Shown: positions 1 through 8,737 of the stretch, piece after piece | Numbering within the stretch: the stretch's first letter is position 1 | Layout of the letters: each line of letters opens with the position of its first letter | NCBI GenBank assembly: GCA_026398545.1 | Contig: JAPLSR010000206.1 | Span: 1-16,578, forward strand | Reading direction: 5' to 3' | From: Candidatus Sumerlaeota bacterium | GTDB lineage: Bacteria > Sumerlaeota > Sumerlaeia > MWCT01 | DNA length: 16,578 nt | Program-made: the position numbers and the translations under genes | Notes under the pieces: generated by a model | Database searches by the model: none | Told to the model about the DNA's origin: nothing | Seen by the model: the letters and a program-made list of their open reading frames with translations, nothing else

Positions 1-1
1 G

Positions 2-349
2 GAGGAAGTTTGTGAACGGGTTGCCATCATCCACAAGGGATGTATCATTGCGGAAGGGTCGCCTTCAGAATTGAAGGCGCGCGGGAATATCCGCACCATT
101 ACCTTTTATATCACTGGATACTCAGAGACACTTTTAGAAAAGATAAAATCCCTTCTCTCCTTTACCTCAGACTCACCGGAAGGCGCAGCTCGAAAAATCG
201 TCCTCCGTTTGAAGGAAGATGAACCTTTGCATCCCATCATCCAGGAAATTACCGCCTCCGGCGCACTCATCCAGAACATCGAGACAAAGACGCAATCGCT
301 GGAAAATGTCTTCCTTGAACTGACGGAAAGCGCAGTTGAAGAACAATAA
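2..349 (+). CDS. ABC transporter ATP-binding protein, C-terminal fragment (5' end outside window)
   Basis: The reading frame is open from the first complete codon at base 2 to TAA at 347-349, so only about the last 115 residues are present. The visible start, EEVCERVAIIHKGCIIAEGS, is the stretch that normally follows the H-loop of an ABC ATPase (…AEELCDRVAIIHKG). A regulatory-type tail of about 80 residues follows and ends with SLENVFLELTES. That LEdvFleLT ending is characteristic of the ATPases of ABC-2 type exporters (CcmA/NatA/DrrA-like) and less so of MacB/LolD-type ATPases. Walker A, signature and Walker B lie upstream of the window. The gene ends 26 bases before the radical SAM gene on the same strand, so the two may be co-transcribed. 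The substrate is unknown. The family call is firm; the ABC-2 subtype is inference from the C-terminal tail. Confidence 0.88.
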   Translation, partial: EEVCERVAIIHKGCIIAEGSPSELKARGNIRTITFYITGYSETLLEKIKSLLSFTSDSPEGAARKIVLRLKEDEPLHPIIQEITASGALIQNIETKTQSLENVFLELTESAVEEQ

Positions 350-375
350 GGCTGTGAGGACGCACAAGGGTTTCC

Positions 376-1287
376 ATGTTCAGTCCATCATACATGACCC
401 TTCACGAATCGGGTGAATTAAAGCGACGGGCGGAGTCAGCCTTTGCCATCCTCGAGCATTGCGAACTGTGCCCGCACGCCTGCGGTGTGAATCGCATCAA
501 AGGAGAAAGGGGACGCTGCCGTTCAGGCGTTCTCCCACTGGTCTCTTCCTACAACAGCCATTTCGGCGAGGAACCGCCGCTCGTCGGCGAGGGAGGTTCC
601 GGCACCATCTTTTTCACCAACTGCACCCTGCACTGCCTTTACTGCCAGAATTATCCCATCAGTCAGCAGGGCGTGGGGAATGAATATACCATCTCGCAAC
701 TGGCAGAGATGTACTATCTGCTTCAAAGACGCGGATGTGAAAACATTAATTTTGTTACACCGACCCATTTTGTCCCGCAGATTCTTCAGGCGCTTTTAGA
801 GGCAATCCCGAACGGCTTCCGCCTCCCGCTCGTTTACAACACAAGCGGCTATGAACGGGTTGAAATCCTGAAATTGCTCGATGGCATCATCGATATCTAC
901 CTGCCCGATATTAAATACGCCGATGATTCGGTGGCTGTAAAATATTCCGGCGCGGAGAATTATGTCCAGCACAACCGCGCGGCATTAAATGAGATGTTCC
1001 GCCAGGTGGGCGTTTTGCAGTGTGATGAGCGGGGAGCGGCACAGCGCGGGCTGATTGTCAGGCATCTTGTGCTCCCCGGAGGACTCGCCGGCTCGGATGA
1101 ATCCTTACGCTGGATGGCTGAAAAACTTTCTCATGATATCCACCTCGCCCTCATGAGCCAGTATTTTCCCGCATATCATGCACCGGAAATGCGGGAGATT
1201 GCGCGGCGCATCTCACCTGCAGAATACCGCCCCCTTGCCCGCCTCCATCAGGAGCTCGGCTTCGACGGCTGGATTCAGCCCATCTGA
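376..1287 (+). CDS. Radical SAM protein, PflX/COG1313 type (putative pyruvate formate-lyase-activating-like enzyme)
   Basis: This 303-residue protein carries the radical SAM motif C83-x3-C87-x2-C90 (TNCTLHCLYCQN), which would bind a [4Fe-4S] cluster and S-adenosylmethionine. Before it lies a second cysteine set at C29, C32, C36 and C48 (CELCPHACGVNR…GRCRSG), typical of COG1313 proteins. GEGGSGTIFF just ahead of the SAM motif and YLPDIKYADD near residue 175 also fit the family. Members are often named putative pyruvate formate-lyase-activating enzymes by similarity, but no substrate is established and no glycyl-radical enzyme is in this window. The start chosen is ATG 376, which follows AAGGG at 366-370. 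ATG 394 (MTLHESGELKRR) is a possible alternative. The gene is convergent with the permease gene, with only 12 bases between the stop codons. The family call is firm; the reaction is unknown. Confidence 0.88.
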   Translation: MFSPSYMTLHESGELKRRAESAFAILEHCELCPHACGVNRIKGERGRCRSGVLPLVSSYNSHFGEEPPLVGEGGSGTIFFTNCTLHCLYCQNYPISQQGVGNEYTISQLAEMYYLLQRRGCENINFVTPTHFVPQILQALLEAIPNGFRLPLVYNTSGYERVEILKLLDGIIDIYLPDIKYADDSVAVKYSGAENYVQHNRAALNEMFRQVGVLQCDERGAAQRGLIVRHLVLPGGLAGSDESLRWMAEKLSHDIHLALMSQYFPAYHAPEMREIARRISPAEYRPLARLHQELGFDGWIQPI

Positions 1288-1299
1288 GAAAGAGGACAT

Positions 1300-2583
1300 C
1301 TATCTCATCAGACGTGCAGGCGGCAGGCGGAGCAACCGGCAGATGAGAAGATAACCAATCATCGCACCCCAGAATGTGGCAAACAGAAGGACAGCGCCCA
1401 TCACCCGGAAATCCAGCGCCATATTATCAATGGCACTGCCGATGACAGGGAATCCGCGGAGAATTTCCGGCATGGATGTCATGGCAACCCGCCACAGGAT
1501 TGTGAACAAACCAATGCCCAGAATCCCCGCTGCAAATCCTGCAAGCATTTTCTCTCCAACGAAAAGGCGCCTCACCACTTTTCGATTCGCACCCACGGCG
1601 TAAAGGAGCCCAATCTCATCGCGCCTTTCAATGAGTGTCAGGCTCTCCGAATGCGTCAGATTCACCGCCACAAGTAAAATGATGCAAACGGCAAAACAAA
1701 TCAGGACTCCGGATATGATATTCAACGCCAGACGAAATTGCCTGATAACATCCCTGTTGGTTTCTACCATGAGCCCCATGCCCGAAAGTTCTCCGCTGAG
1801 CCTGTCCATCTCCTTGATGTCAATAATCTCCACATGTGCAATAGTGTAATCTGTCACCTCATGCCCCGCATACCAGGCGTTATACTGCCGTGCGGCATCA
1901 AGGGGAATGATGATGCCGAAGAGGGAGATGTCAGGCGTAAAACCCACAACACGGCAGGTGATGGTCTTTGACTTTTCCACAGAGATAAGGTCGCTGATGG
2001 TGGATTCCCCAAGAATCAAATTGAATTCCCTTCCAATTGCGGAAGCCTCGTTGAATTTCGGGAGATTATTGCTCTGCGCCAGTCCCAGGTTGTAAAGGTC
2101 GAGGAAATAACGGGAGACGACAACCGGCAATGGCTCACCGGTAAGAGGCGATGTAAAATTTATTCCAGACTGGATGCAGTCTTTGACAAGTTCCTGCGGC
2201 GCGCCATTCACAACAATGTCCGTTGAAATTTCCTGACCAAATATGCGTCCCTCCGCCCTCACGGGGAAAAAGACAGGCTGGATGGGAAAAACACTTTTGA
2301 CGCCGCGCAGATGCCCGACCTTGTCAAGGATGTCCCGGTTCAGCCTGGTGCGGTCCACCTGTACAGGTCCAATGCCGAGGGTTTTGGGTTTGACGATGAG
2401 TCGTTTTTCAGGAAATGCGCGGCTCAGCTCTAAAAGAAGAGGCGTGCGGACGCTTACATAACCTGTCAGAGCGGCGCATAAAAAGAAGACCCCCACCATC
2501 ATTCCGAAGATGTTCAGAATACTCTTTCCGGCATTGCGACTGATACTGCGCAAGGTGAGATAAAAGTATGATTGAAGCCTCAT
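1300..2583 (-). CDS. ABC transporter permease, FtsX/MacB-like
   Basis: A 427-residue membrane protein with the classic FtsX layout. TM1 is at about residues 20-42 (LNIFGMMVGVFFLCAALTGY). A large extracytoplasmic domain (about 45-285) follows. Three C-terminal helices lie at about 286-308, 341-365 and 395-417. The loop LIERRDEIGLLYAVGA after TM2 is the coupling segment typical of FtsX/MacB/LolC permeases. The start is ATG 2583, because the helix-preceding sequence RLQSYFYLTLRSISRN matches family N-termini. An in-frame extension to 2802 would run antiparallel-free into the RACo gene and looks non-native. The upstream Shine-Dalgarno sequence is weak. The gene lies about 40 bases after the RACo stop on the same strand, so it may be the last gene of the activase transcript. 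No partner ATPase is next to it on this strand: the ABC ATPase at the window start is convergent and ends like an ABC-2 type ATPase. Substrate unknown. Confidence 0.85.
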   Translation of the reverse strand: MRLQSYFYLTLRSISRNAGKSILNIFGMMVGVFFLCAALTGYVSVRTPLLLELSRAFPEKRLIVKPKTLGIGPVQVDRTRLNRDILDKVGHLRGVKSVFPIQPVFFPVRAEGRIFGQEISTDIVVNGAPQELVKDCIQSGINFTSPLTGEPLPVVVSRYFLDLYNLGLAQSNNLPKFNEASAIGREFNLILGESTISDLISVEKSKTITCRVVGFTPDISLFGIIIPLDAARQYNAWYAGHEVTDYTIAHVEIIDIKEMDRLSGELSGMGLMVETNRDVIRQFRLALNIISGVLICFAVCIILLVAVNLTHSESLTLIERRDEIGLLYAVGANRKVVRRLFVGEKMLAGFAAGILGIGLFTILWRVAMTSMPEILRGFPVIGSAIDNMALDFRVMGAVLLFATFWGAMIGYLLICRLLRLPPARLMR

Positions 2584-2623
2584 GAGCAAAATATCCGGCA
2601 GGTTTGCACCGTCATTTTTATTT

Positions 2624-4474
2624 TCAACCAAAAAGCATAGCCCTGACAAAGGCGTCCTGAAAATCGGGGCGTCCTGCGAGTTCAAGAAATTCCACCCGGC
2701 GGGCAAGCGTCTCTGCCCTACGGCGCATGTCAGCCCTGAGCAGGACTTCACCCGCGCCCGCAAGGGCGGCATTCCCGATAAACGTGATTCTCTTCTCCTC
2801 ATTCACGGGCACAAGACCAACGCGGATGGCATCTGTGGGGGCTATGAAATTCCCGAACGCACCGGCAATGTATATCTTATCAAGTTGCTCCGCGGCAATG
2901 CCGAACTCCTTCATCAGGATGAGTGTTGCGGCGGCGATTGCCCCCTTTGCCAGTTGGAACTGGCGTATATCATTCTGGTGGATATAAATATCGCGCGATG
3001 CGCCTTCATTTTTCCCCGCAAGCATGAATTGAAAACCATCTTCAGTCCGTGAAAATCGCCCCGCCATCTCTTCAACAGAGTCAGTGATGAAACGTCCCGA
3101 ACCATCAATCATACCGGCTTTTAAAAGCGCCGATATGGCAGATATCAGACCGCTTCCGCATATCCCTGCCGCCGGCGCTTCTCCAATAGTGTGGATGGTC
3201 AGCCCCTTTTCAATAACAACCCTGTCAATTGCCCCTCTTTCCGCCCTCATGCCGTACTGGATATTTCTCCCCTCAAAGGCGGGGCCAGCCGCCGCCGAGG
3301 TTGCCATCAGCTTGCCCCTGTCACCCAGCACAATCTCACCATTGGTGCCTACGTCAATCATGAGTGAGGGCTTATCAGCGGCTTCCAGACCCGCCACAAG
3401 GAGGTCTGCCACCGTGTCACCGCCGACAAACCCGCCAATAGCAGGAAAGACATAAATCCGGGCGCAAGGATGAGCCTTCAAACCTGCATCCGCCGCGGGA
3501 ATAAGAAGCCCATCTTTGAAAACCGGCACATAGGGGGCAACAGGCAGCCCATCCGTCGGAATCCCCAGGAATAAATGTTCCATCGTTGTGTTCCCCGCCA
3601 GCGTCACATGGAGAATAGACTCCTGTTCGATTCCCGCCAATTTGCAAAGTTCGGAAAGTATATCATTAATGCAATCCACGACCATTTGACGAATCTCTTC
3701 AAGATTGGAGGATTTTAATGAGGCATACAGGATGCGCGAAACCACATCGGCGCCGTGCACTGTCTGAGGGTTCAGCCGTCCTGTGCGCGCGACAAGGCAT
3801 CCTGTGTCCAGATGATAAAGCGCGCCTGCGATGGTGGTGGTTCCAAGGTCTATGGAAGCGCCCCAGGCGCCCAATCCTGCCGGGTGGGTCGTGTCCCCTG
3901 CCTCAATATCGAGACAATCCTCACCGAACAAAATAACCGTGGCATCATAGCCACTGGAGCGCAAGACGTGGGGCAGTTTTTTCAGAAATTCATGTTCGGG
4001 CTGAAGGGTTGGGGTTTTCAGCGCCTCACGCAGAAGGTCAAAATCGGCGAGCTGATGCTCAAGTGTGGCGGGGGAAAGGCGCATATGGACCTTTCTCACC
4101 TCCGGTTCCGGTTGTAATAAGCCATCTTTCACATCATGCATGTAAACACTGGTAAGCGGGCGGCGATGCTCATCCGGCACAAAGATGACGGTATCTTGTT
4201 TCAGGCGTGCCTGACAGGCAAGACGATAACCGTCCGAGAGTTCCTCCGGCGTGAGAAATTCCCTTTCAGTGGCAGTCGGCTCAGGCGCCCCTTCCAGAAA
4301 CTGGATGCGGCACTTTCCACAACGCCCCTCCCCGCCACAATAATCATGCAGCACTATCCCTGACTTAAGCAGGGCATCGCGTGCGGTCGTCTTTACCTGA
4401 ACCGGCACCCAGGTTTCATTCGGCAGGATGCGCAGTGTTAGCGTTTCATCCGGCATGGGCTGACCATCACTCAC
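2624..4474 (-). CDS. RACo-like reductive activator of corrinoid proteins: [2Fe-2S] ferredoxin plus ASKHA ATPase domains
   Basis: This 616-residue protein starts with a ferredoxin domain whose ligands are C46, C52, C55 and C87 (DYCGGEGRCGKCRIQF … RLACQ), the plant-type [2Fe-2S] pattern. A linker follows, then a DUF4445-type ASKHA ATPase: phosphate-1 motif ASIDLGTTTIAG at 206-217, phosphate-2 motif MIDVGTNGEIVLG at 372-384, and adenosine-site-like IYIAGAFGNFIAP at 534-546. Proteins of this architecture (COG3894, RACo/RamA-related) use ATP to drive electron transfer to a cob(II)alamin-containing protein and return it to cob(I)alamin. The start at 4474 is GTG with no clear Shine-Dalgarno sequence; ATG 4456 (MPDETLTLRILPN) is an alternative six codons in. 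The gene begins 6 bases after the stop of the giant activase gene, which implies one transcript. No corrinoid protein or methyltransferase is nearby, so its target is unknown. Confidence 0.9.
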   Translation of the reverse strand: MSDGQPMPDETLTLRILPNETWVPVQVKTTARDALLKSGIVLHDYCGGEGRCGKCRIQFLEGAPEPTATEREFLTPEELSDGYRLACQARLKQDTVIFVPDEHRRPLTSVYMHDVKDGLLQPEPEVRKVHMRLSPATLEHQLADFDLLREALKTPTLQPEHEFLKKLPHVLRSSGYDATVILFGEDCLDIEAGDTTHPAGLGAWGASIDLGTTTIAGALYHLDTGCLVARTGRLNPQTVHGADVVSRILYASLKSSNLEEIRQMVVDCINDILSELCKLAGIEQESILHVTLAGNTTMEHLFLGIPTDGLPVAPYVPVFKDGLLIPAADAGLKAHPCARIYVFPAIGGFVGGDTVADLLVAGLEAADKPSLMIDVGTNGEIVLGDRGKLMATSAAAGPAFEGRNIQYGMRAERGAIDRVVIEKGLTIHTIGEAPAAGICGSGLISAISALLKAGMIDGSGRFITDSVEEMAGRFSRTEDGFQFMLAGKNEGASRDIYIHQNDIRQFQLAKGAIAAATLILMKEFGIAAEQLDKIYIAGAFGNFIAPTDAIRVGLVPVNEEKRITFIGNAALAGAGEVLLRADMRRRAETLARRVEFLELAGRPDFQDAFVRAMLFG

Positions 4475-4480
4475 AAGAGA

Positions 4481-7400
4481 TTATTCACTTAAACGGCTTA
4501 CGGATTTCCCCCAATTCTCAGCTGCCTGGAACATGAAAGCCTCAAGGCGCATGCGCAGATTGAGTCTCTGCTGTCCGGCATAAGCCAGTGAGATGCAGGG
4601 AAATCCATCAAAGTCATCATTTATGCGCCGGAAAAGCGCCGTGACAATCGTCCCCGGCATACAGGTAAAGGGCATGACATTGATTACACCTGCCACGCCT
4701 GCATTCACGATGTATTCAATAGTTTTGCCAATGGAAAGAATCGCCTCGCCTGTAAAACTGTGGTGGAGATATGGACTCGCCAGATGGAGCAGTTCCTCAG
4801 GGAAAGGCTCGGATGAAATCCGGGCGAAACGCGACATCTTCCTTTCCGTCCTGTGCATGTATAATTCTATGAGGTAATCCTTAAAGGCGCTCCAGTAACA
4901 TGCGCCACGTTTGTTCATCCATTTGCGAATCAGTGTAACATAATCATTCCACTCGGCGATGGGCGGCAGCATCACTTCTGCGCCAAGGGATTCAAGCATC
5001 CTGACTAAGTTCTCATTGCCTGTGGGATTGGAGCGGATATAGATTTCACCCACAATTCCGATGAGAGGCTTTGTCCCATTTTCATAAGTGGGGATACTAT
5101 GAAACCGGGGGGCATATCTTTTCATCACGGCAAAAACATCGCCGCGTGCGCGCAGTGCCTCCAGCAGGGCTGAAAAAGCCTCCTCATAAAGGGCATCCGT
5201 ATCGCCGGGACTTTTCTCATAGGGGCGTATGGAATATACAAGACGCTCCATGGTATCCACGGCGGAAACCCCCTGCCAGATATGCCTCACACCGGCGATT
5301 GAAACGCCCCTCATATCATCGTGATACCCCACATCCTGATTAAGAGTGATGATGGGAATCTCCTTATAGCCGAGGTCGTCAAGTACATGGCGGTGGAGTG
5401 TGGCGTATTGCCCGAAGCGGCAGGGACCGTTTGCCGAAGGCATGAAAAAGGCGGCACGGGCGGGGTCAAAGCCCTTTCGATGAATCTCGCGGAGCATATC
5501 GCCGGTTGTGAGAAGTGCGGGGAAACACTCCTTGCCCGTTGTATATCTGCGTCCCCAGGAGATGGATTCCTCGTCAGGGATGTCCATGACCCGCGCCTGC
5601 ATCCCTTCCGAGCGGAACACAGCCTCAAGCACATAGGAATGCCTGCACATATTCGGGATGAAGACTGTAATTTCCGGTCGCTGGCGTCCGAGGGCAATCA
5701 TCGGTCCGCTCTCACTTACCCTTGATATATTGCCGTTGTAGCTTGCGATGGTGTCCAGATAAGCCTCGCACCGGGTGACGGCTCCGGCATCGGCGCTGTG
5801 TTCATCAATCTCAATCTGCAAAAAGGGTTTATCGCCCAGTTCCCGCGCAAAAAACTTTAGAAGAAATGAATCGGGTCCACAGCCAAAATTTGTGACATAC
5901 AGCGCATAAAGATAGGGTTGTTCTCGAATAAACTGCGCCGCCTTCATAATCTTCAAACCGTAGCACCAGTACATGTGGCTGAATGTTTCACCCGTCCTGA
6001 TCGAATTCAGGGGAAGCATGTCCATGGGGATGGGCAGGACATTCATGCTCAGGAGTTTTTTGGGTATGTCAAGATTGGCGCCCGAATCACAGGTATTGTA
6101 AGGACGTCCCACAATGACAATGCGTTTCTGAAGTGGGTCGGAATCTTCCAGAATCTCCCTGCCGCGCCTCAGAAGCGCCTCGTTGAACCTCTCTTGCGCC
6201 CCAATTGCCTCATCAACGGCGCGGGCAATCTCACGCCTGCCCGATTTGAGAATATCCCCGTATCGGGACAATTCACGCTTGAGATGGTCAGGACCGGATT
6301 GCATATAAAGGGGCGGCGAAAAGACGCAGATGCCCTTCCCTTTCAAATCCAGCGCCGCCTCCGTGAGATATGGCAGGGTCTGGACATAGGGACAGGTAAA
6401 TGAGGACATGTCACGGTCTGTCAGCCCGTCTCCCATGGTATCAATAATGCTCGGGTTGAAAATTATATCAGGCTTTTGCTCGAGCAGTTCCATAATATGT
6501 CCATGCGCAACCTTGATGGGGAAACAGGTCTCGGAAACAACTGCCTCAACACCGCGGTTGATGATGGATTTGTTTGTTGTGCCGGAGAGAACCACACGGA
6601 AGCCAAGGGCATGGAAAAATGCGCTCCAGAAGGGGAGCTGGTCATAAAAGATGGAGACCATGGGAATGCCGACGCTTCCCTTTTTCCCGCTGTTCTCCCC
6701 ATTTTTCAATTCGGCAAAAAGAAGCGATTCCCTCTCTGCAAAAAGGTCGGGGAGGCTGATTTCCTTTTTACGCGAGCGGTCAACATCATATTTTTCGCAC
6801 CGGCTGCCATAAAACAGGGGTTTTTCCCCCACCACACTGATTGTGTGAATCTCACAATTATTGGAGCAGGATTTGCACTCAAAAGTCTTGAGGTCGAAAT
6901 GTCTCTTCGAGAGGTCAAAACCCTTGAATTTCGTGGGGCGTCCATTCTGGCGGTGCTTGGCAATTATGGCGACTCCAATGGCGCCCGTTACCTCATGATG
7001 CGGCGGGACAATAATCTCCCTCCCAAGGACCTTGACGAAGGCGGCAACCACACCTTTATTGAAAGCAGTCCCACCCTGGAAAAAGACCTTTTTACCAATG
7101 CGTTTGCCGCAGACAACTCGATTCAGGTAATTATAAACCGTGGAATAGGCAAGACCTGAAACGAGGTCATCCCTGCGGGCGCCTCCCTGCTGGTGATGAA
7201 CAAGGTCTGATTCCATGAAAACAGTGCAGCGGTCGCCCAGCGGCACGGGATGTTCCGCCTGAAGCGCCATCTTTGAAAATTCCGTTTTAAGGTCAATACT
7301 GAGGCGCTCCGCCTGCTCCTCCAGAAAGGAGCCGGTTCCCGCCGCGCAAACCTTGTTCATCTCAAAATCAACAATCGCCCCATTATCAATACTGATATAT

Positions 7401-8689
7401 TTGGAATCCTGTCCGCCAATTTCAAATATCGTGTCCACTTCAGCGTCAATATCTATGGCTGCCGTTGCCTGGGCGGTTATCTCATTGCAGACCACATCAG
7501 CCCCCACAAGGTCGCCGCTCAGATAGCGACCGGAGCCTGTCGTGCCTGCCCCGCGAATGACAACACGGTCGCCGATTTCCTCATAAATCTCGTCCAGACC
7601 GCGGGCTATTGCCTGGATGGGACGGCTCGCCGTGGGGAGATAACACTTGGATATGACGCGGTGGCTGGAATCGATAACCACCAGGTTGGTACTGATTGAG
7701 CCAACATCAATCCCGAGATAGCCATCTATCTTTTCACCATTCTTCAGCTCGTGAAAATACGTTTCAGCGCATGGTGTGTTGCAGGGTGTGAGGGCATCCT
7801 TGAGACTTCCGAGTACGGTTGCAGGATTGTAAGGTTTTGAGATATGAGTGCGGAGGTTCTCCAGCCCGCAAAAATCCGTCCCATCGCCACTTTCACGAAC
7901 CATAAGGAGGGCGCCAAGCGCACCCATGGAGGCAAAATATCTCGGTATGATAAGCCCTGCCGGCGCAAGCCCGAGAATATTCTCGAACGCCCTGACCATG
8001 CCCCTGTTGGCGGCAACACCCCCCTGGAAGGCAATGGGTTTTACGAAATTCTTGCCCCGTCCTATAGTCGCCTTAAAATTCCGCGCTAAGGCATGACAGA
8101 GACCTGAGATGATATCCGGCACCGGCGTCCCGACCTGCTGAAGATGAATCATATCCGACTTGGCAAACACACTGCACCGACCCGCCATGCGGGGCGGGTT
8201 TTCACACCTTAAGGCAAGCTCGCCAAACTCATTCTCAATAGATACCCCGAGACGCACCGCCTGCTGGTCAAGAAAGGAGCCGGTTCCGGCGGCGCAGAGG
8301 GAATTCATGCAGAAATCCTTCAGGACGCAACGTCCATCCTCCTCGGCAAAAAATAAAATCTTGGAATCCTCGCCGCCCACCTCTATCACGGTGCGGACAT
8401 GCGGAATCTCAGAGGCTACTGCCCTCGCCTGCGCAACAATCTCGTTAATGTCTTTGCCACCGATCAGACCGGCGAGTTCGGCGCCCCCACTTCCCGTCAA
8501 TCCCAGATGCAGTATGCGACTGCCCGGATATCTGACAAAAATTTCCTCAAGCGCCCTGAGGGCTGTGTGGAACGGCAGACCGTTTGTCCGATAATATCCC
8601 TCTATCAATAGATGTCCTGCAGGGTCGGTGACAAACGTCTTCACACCCACCGACCCGACATCAATTCCAATGCACAGTTCAGCTCCCAT
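4481..8689 (-). CDS. Fused tandem acyl-CoA dehydratase activase (BadF/HgdC x2) with DUF2229 and HgdB-like C-terminal region
   Basis: A 1402-residue protein. Residues 1-265 form one BadF/BadG/BcrA/HgdC-type ASKHA domain (GIDVGSVGVKTF at 8-19, VGGEDSK at 104-110, CAAGTGSFL at 132-140, GRCSVFAKSD at 170-179). Residues 323-580 form a second one (GIDVGSISTNLVV at 326-338, IGGQDSK at 424-430, CAAGTGSFL at 448-456, DRCTVFMESD at 486-495). In HgdC two such cysteines per subunit hold a [4Fe-4S] cluster across a homodimer. Here C132/C172 and C448/C488 are all present, 40 residues apart in both repeats. A Cys cluster C605, C608, C612, C631 follows, then a DUF2229 region (about 675-890) and a long C-terminal region related to 2-hydroxyacyl-CoA dehydratase subunits (CRHSYV, CFPALL, CRFGQY, CMPGTI). 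Full-length family members of about 1400 residues occur in anaerobes; their substrate is unproven. The start is ATG 8689, with only a weak ribosome site. Confidence 0.92.
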   Translation of the reverse strand: MGAELCIGIDVGSVGVKTFVTDPAGHLLIEGYYRTNGLPFHTALRALEEIFVRYPGSRILHLGLTGSGGAELAGLIGGKDINEIVAQARAVASEIPHVRTVIEVGGEDSKILFFAEEDGRCVLKDFCMNSLCAAGTGSFLDQQAVRLGVSIENEFGELALRCENPPRMAGRCSVFAKSDMIHLQQVGTPVPDIISGLCHALARNFKATIGRGKNFVKPIAFQGGVAANRGMVRAFENILGLAPAGLIIPRYFASMGALGALLMVRESGDGTDFCGLENLRTHISKPYNPATVLGSLKDALTPCNTPCAETYFHELKNGEKIDGYLGIDVGSISTNLVVIDSSHRVISKCYLPTASRPIQAIARGLDEIYEEIGDRVVIRGAGTTGSGRYLSGDLVGADVVCNEITAQATAAIDIDAEVDTIFEIGGQDSKYISIDNGAIVDFEMNKVCAAGTGSFLEEQAERLSIDLKTEFSKMALQAEHPVPLGDRCTVFMESDLVHHQQGGARRDDLVSGLAYSTVYNYLNRVVCGKRIGKKVFFQGGTAFNKGVVAAFVKVLGREIIVPPHHEVTGAIGVAIIAKHRQNGRPTKFKGFDLSKRHFDLKTFECKSCSNNCEIHTISVVGEKPLFYGSRCEKYDVDRSRKKEISLPDLFAERESLLFAELKNGENSGKKGSVGIPMVSIFYDQLPFWSAFFHALGFRVVLSGTTNKSIINRGVEAVVSETCFPIKVAHGHIMELLEQKPDIIFNPSIIDTMGDGLTDRDMSSFTCPYVQTLPYLTEAALDLKGKGICVFSPPLYMQSGPDHLKRELSRYGDILKSGRREIARAVDEAIGAQERFNEALLRRGREILEDSDPLQKRIVIVGRPYNTCDSGANLDIPKKLLSMNVLPIPMDMLPLNSIRTGETFSHMYWCYGLKIMKAAQFIREQPYLYALYVTNFGCGPDSFLLKFFARELGDKPFLQIEIDEHSADAGAVTRCEAYLDTIASYNGNISRVSESGPMIALGRQRPEITVFIPNMCRHSYVLEAVFRSEGMQARVMDIPDEESISWGRRYTTGKECFPALLTTGDMLREIHRKGFDPARAAFFMPSANGPCRFGQYATLHRHVLDDLGYKEIPIITLNQDVGYHDDMRGVSIAGVRHIWQGVSAVDTMERLVYSIRPYEKSPGDTDALYEEAFSALLEALRARGDVFAVMKRYAPRFHSIPTYENGTKPLIGIVGEIYIRSNPTGNENLVRMLESLGAEVMLPPIAEWNDYVTLIRKWMNKRGACYWSAFKDYLIELYMHRTERKMSRFARISSEPFPEELLHLASPYLHHSFTGEAILSIGKTIEYIVNAGVAGVINVMPFTCMPGTIVTALFRRINDDFDGFPCISLAYAGQQRLNLRMRLEAFMFQAAENWGKSVSRLSE

Positions 8690-8737
8690 ATCTCAAAAAC
8701 CGTTCCAATCCTTATGACACAGGAAAAACGTTAAGAG

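Noticed and set aside
2584..2802. In-frame N-terminal extension of the permease by 73 residues.
   Set aside because: It overlaps the end of the RACo gene in another frame, has a composition unlike a membrane protein N-terminus, and adds nothing to the FtsX architecture.
6476..7159. A 227-codon plus-strand frame inside the activase gene.
   Set aside because: It is antisense to conserved activase motifs (CAAGTGSFL, IGGQDSK), so it arises from codon structure of the real gene.
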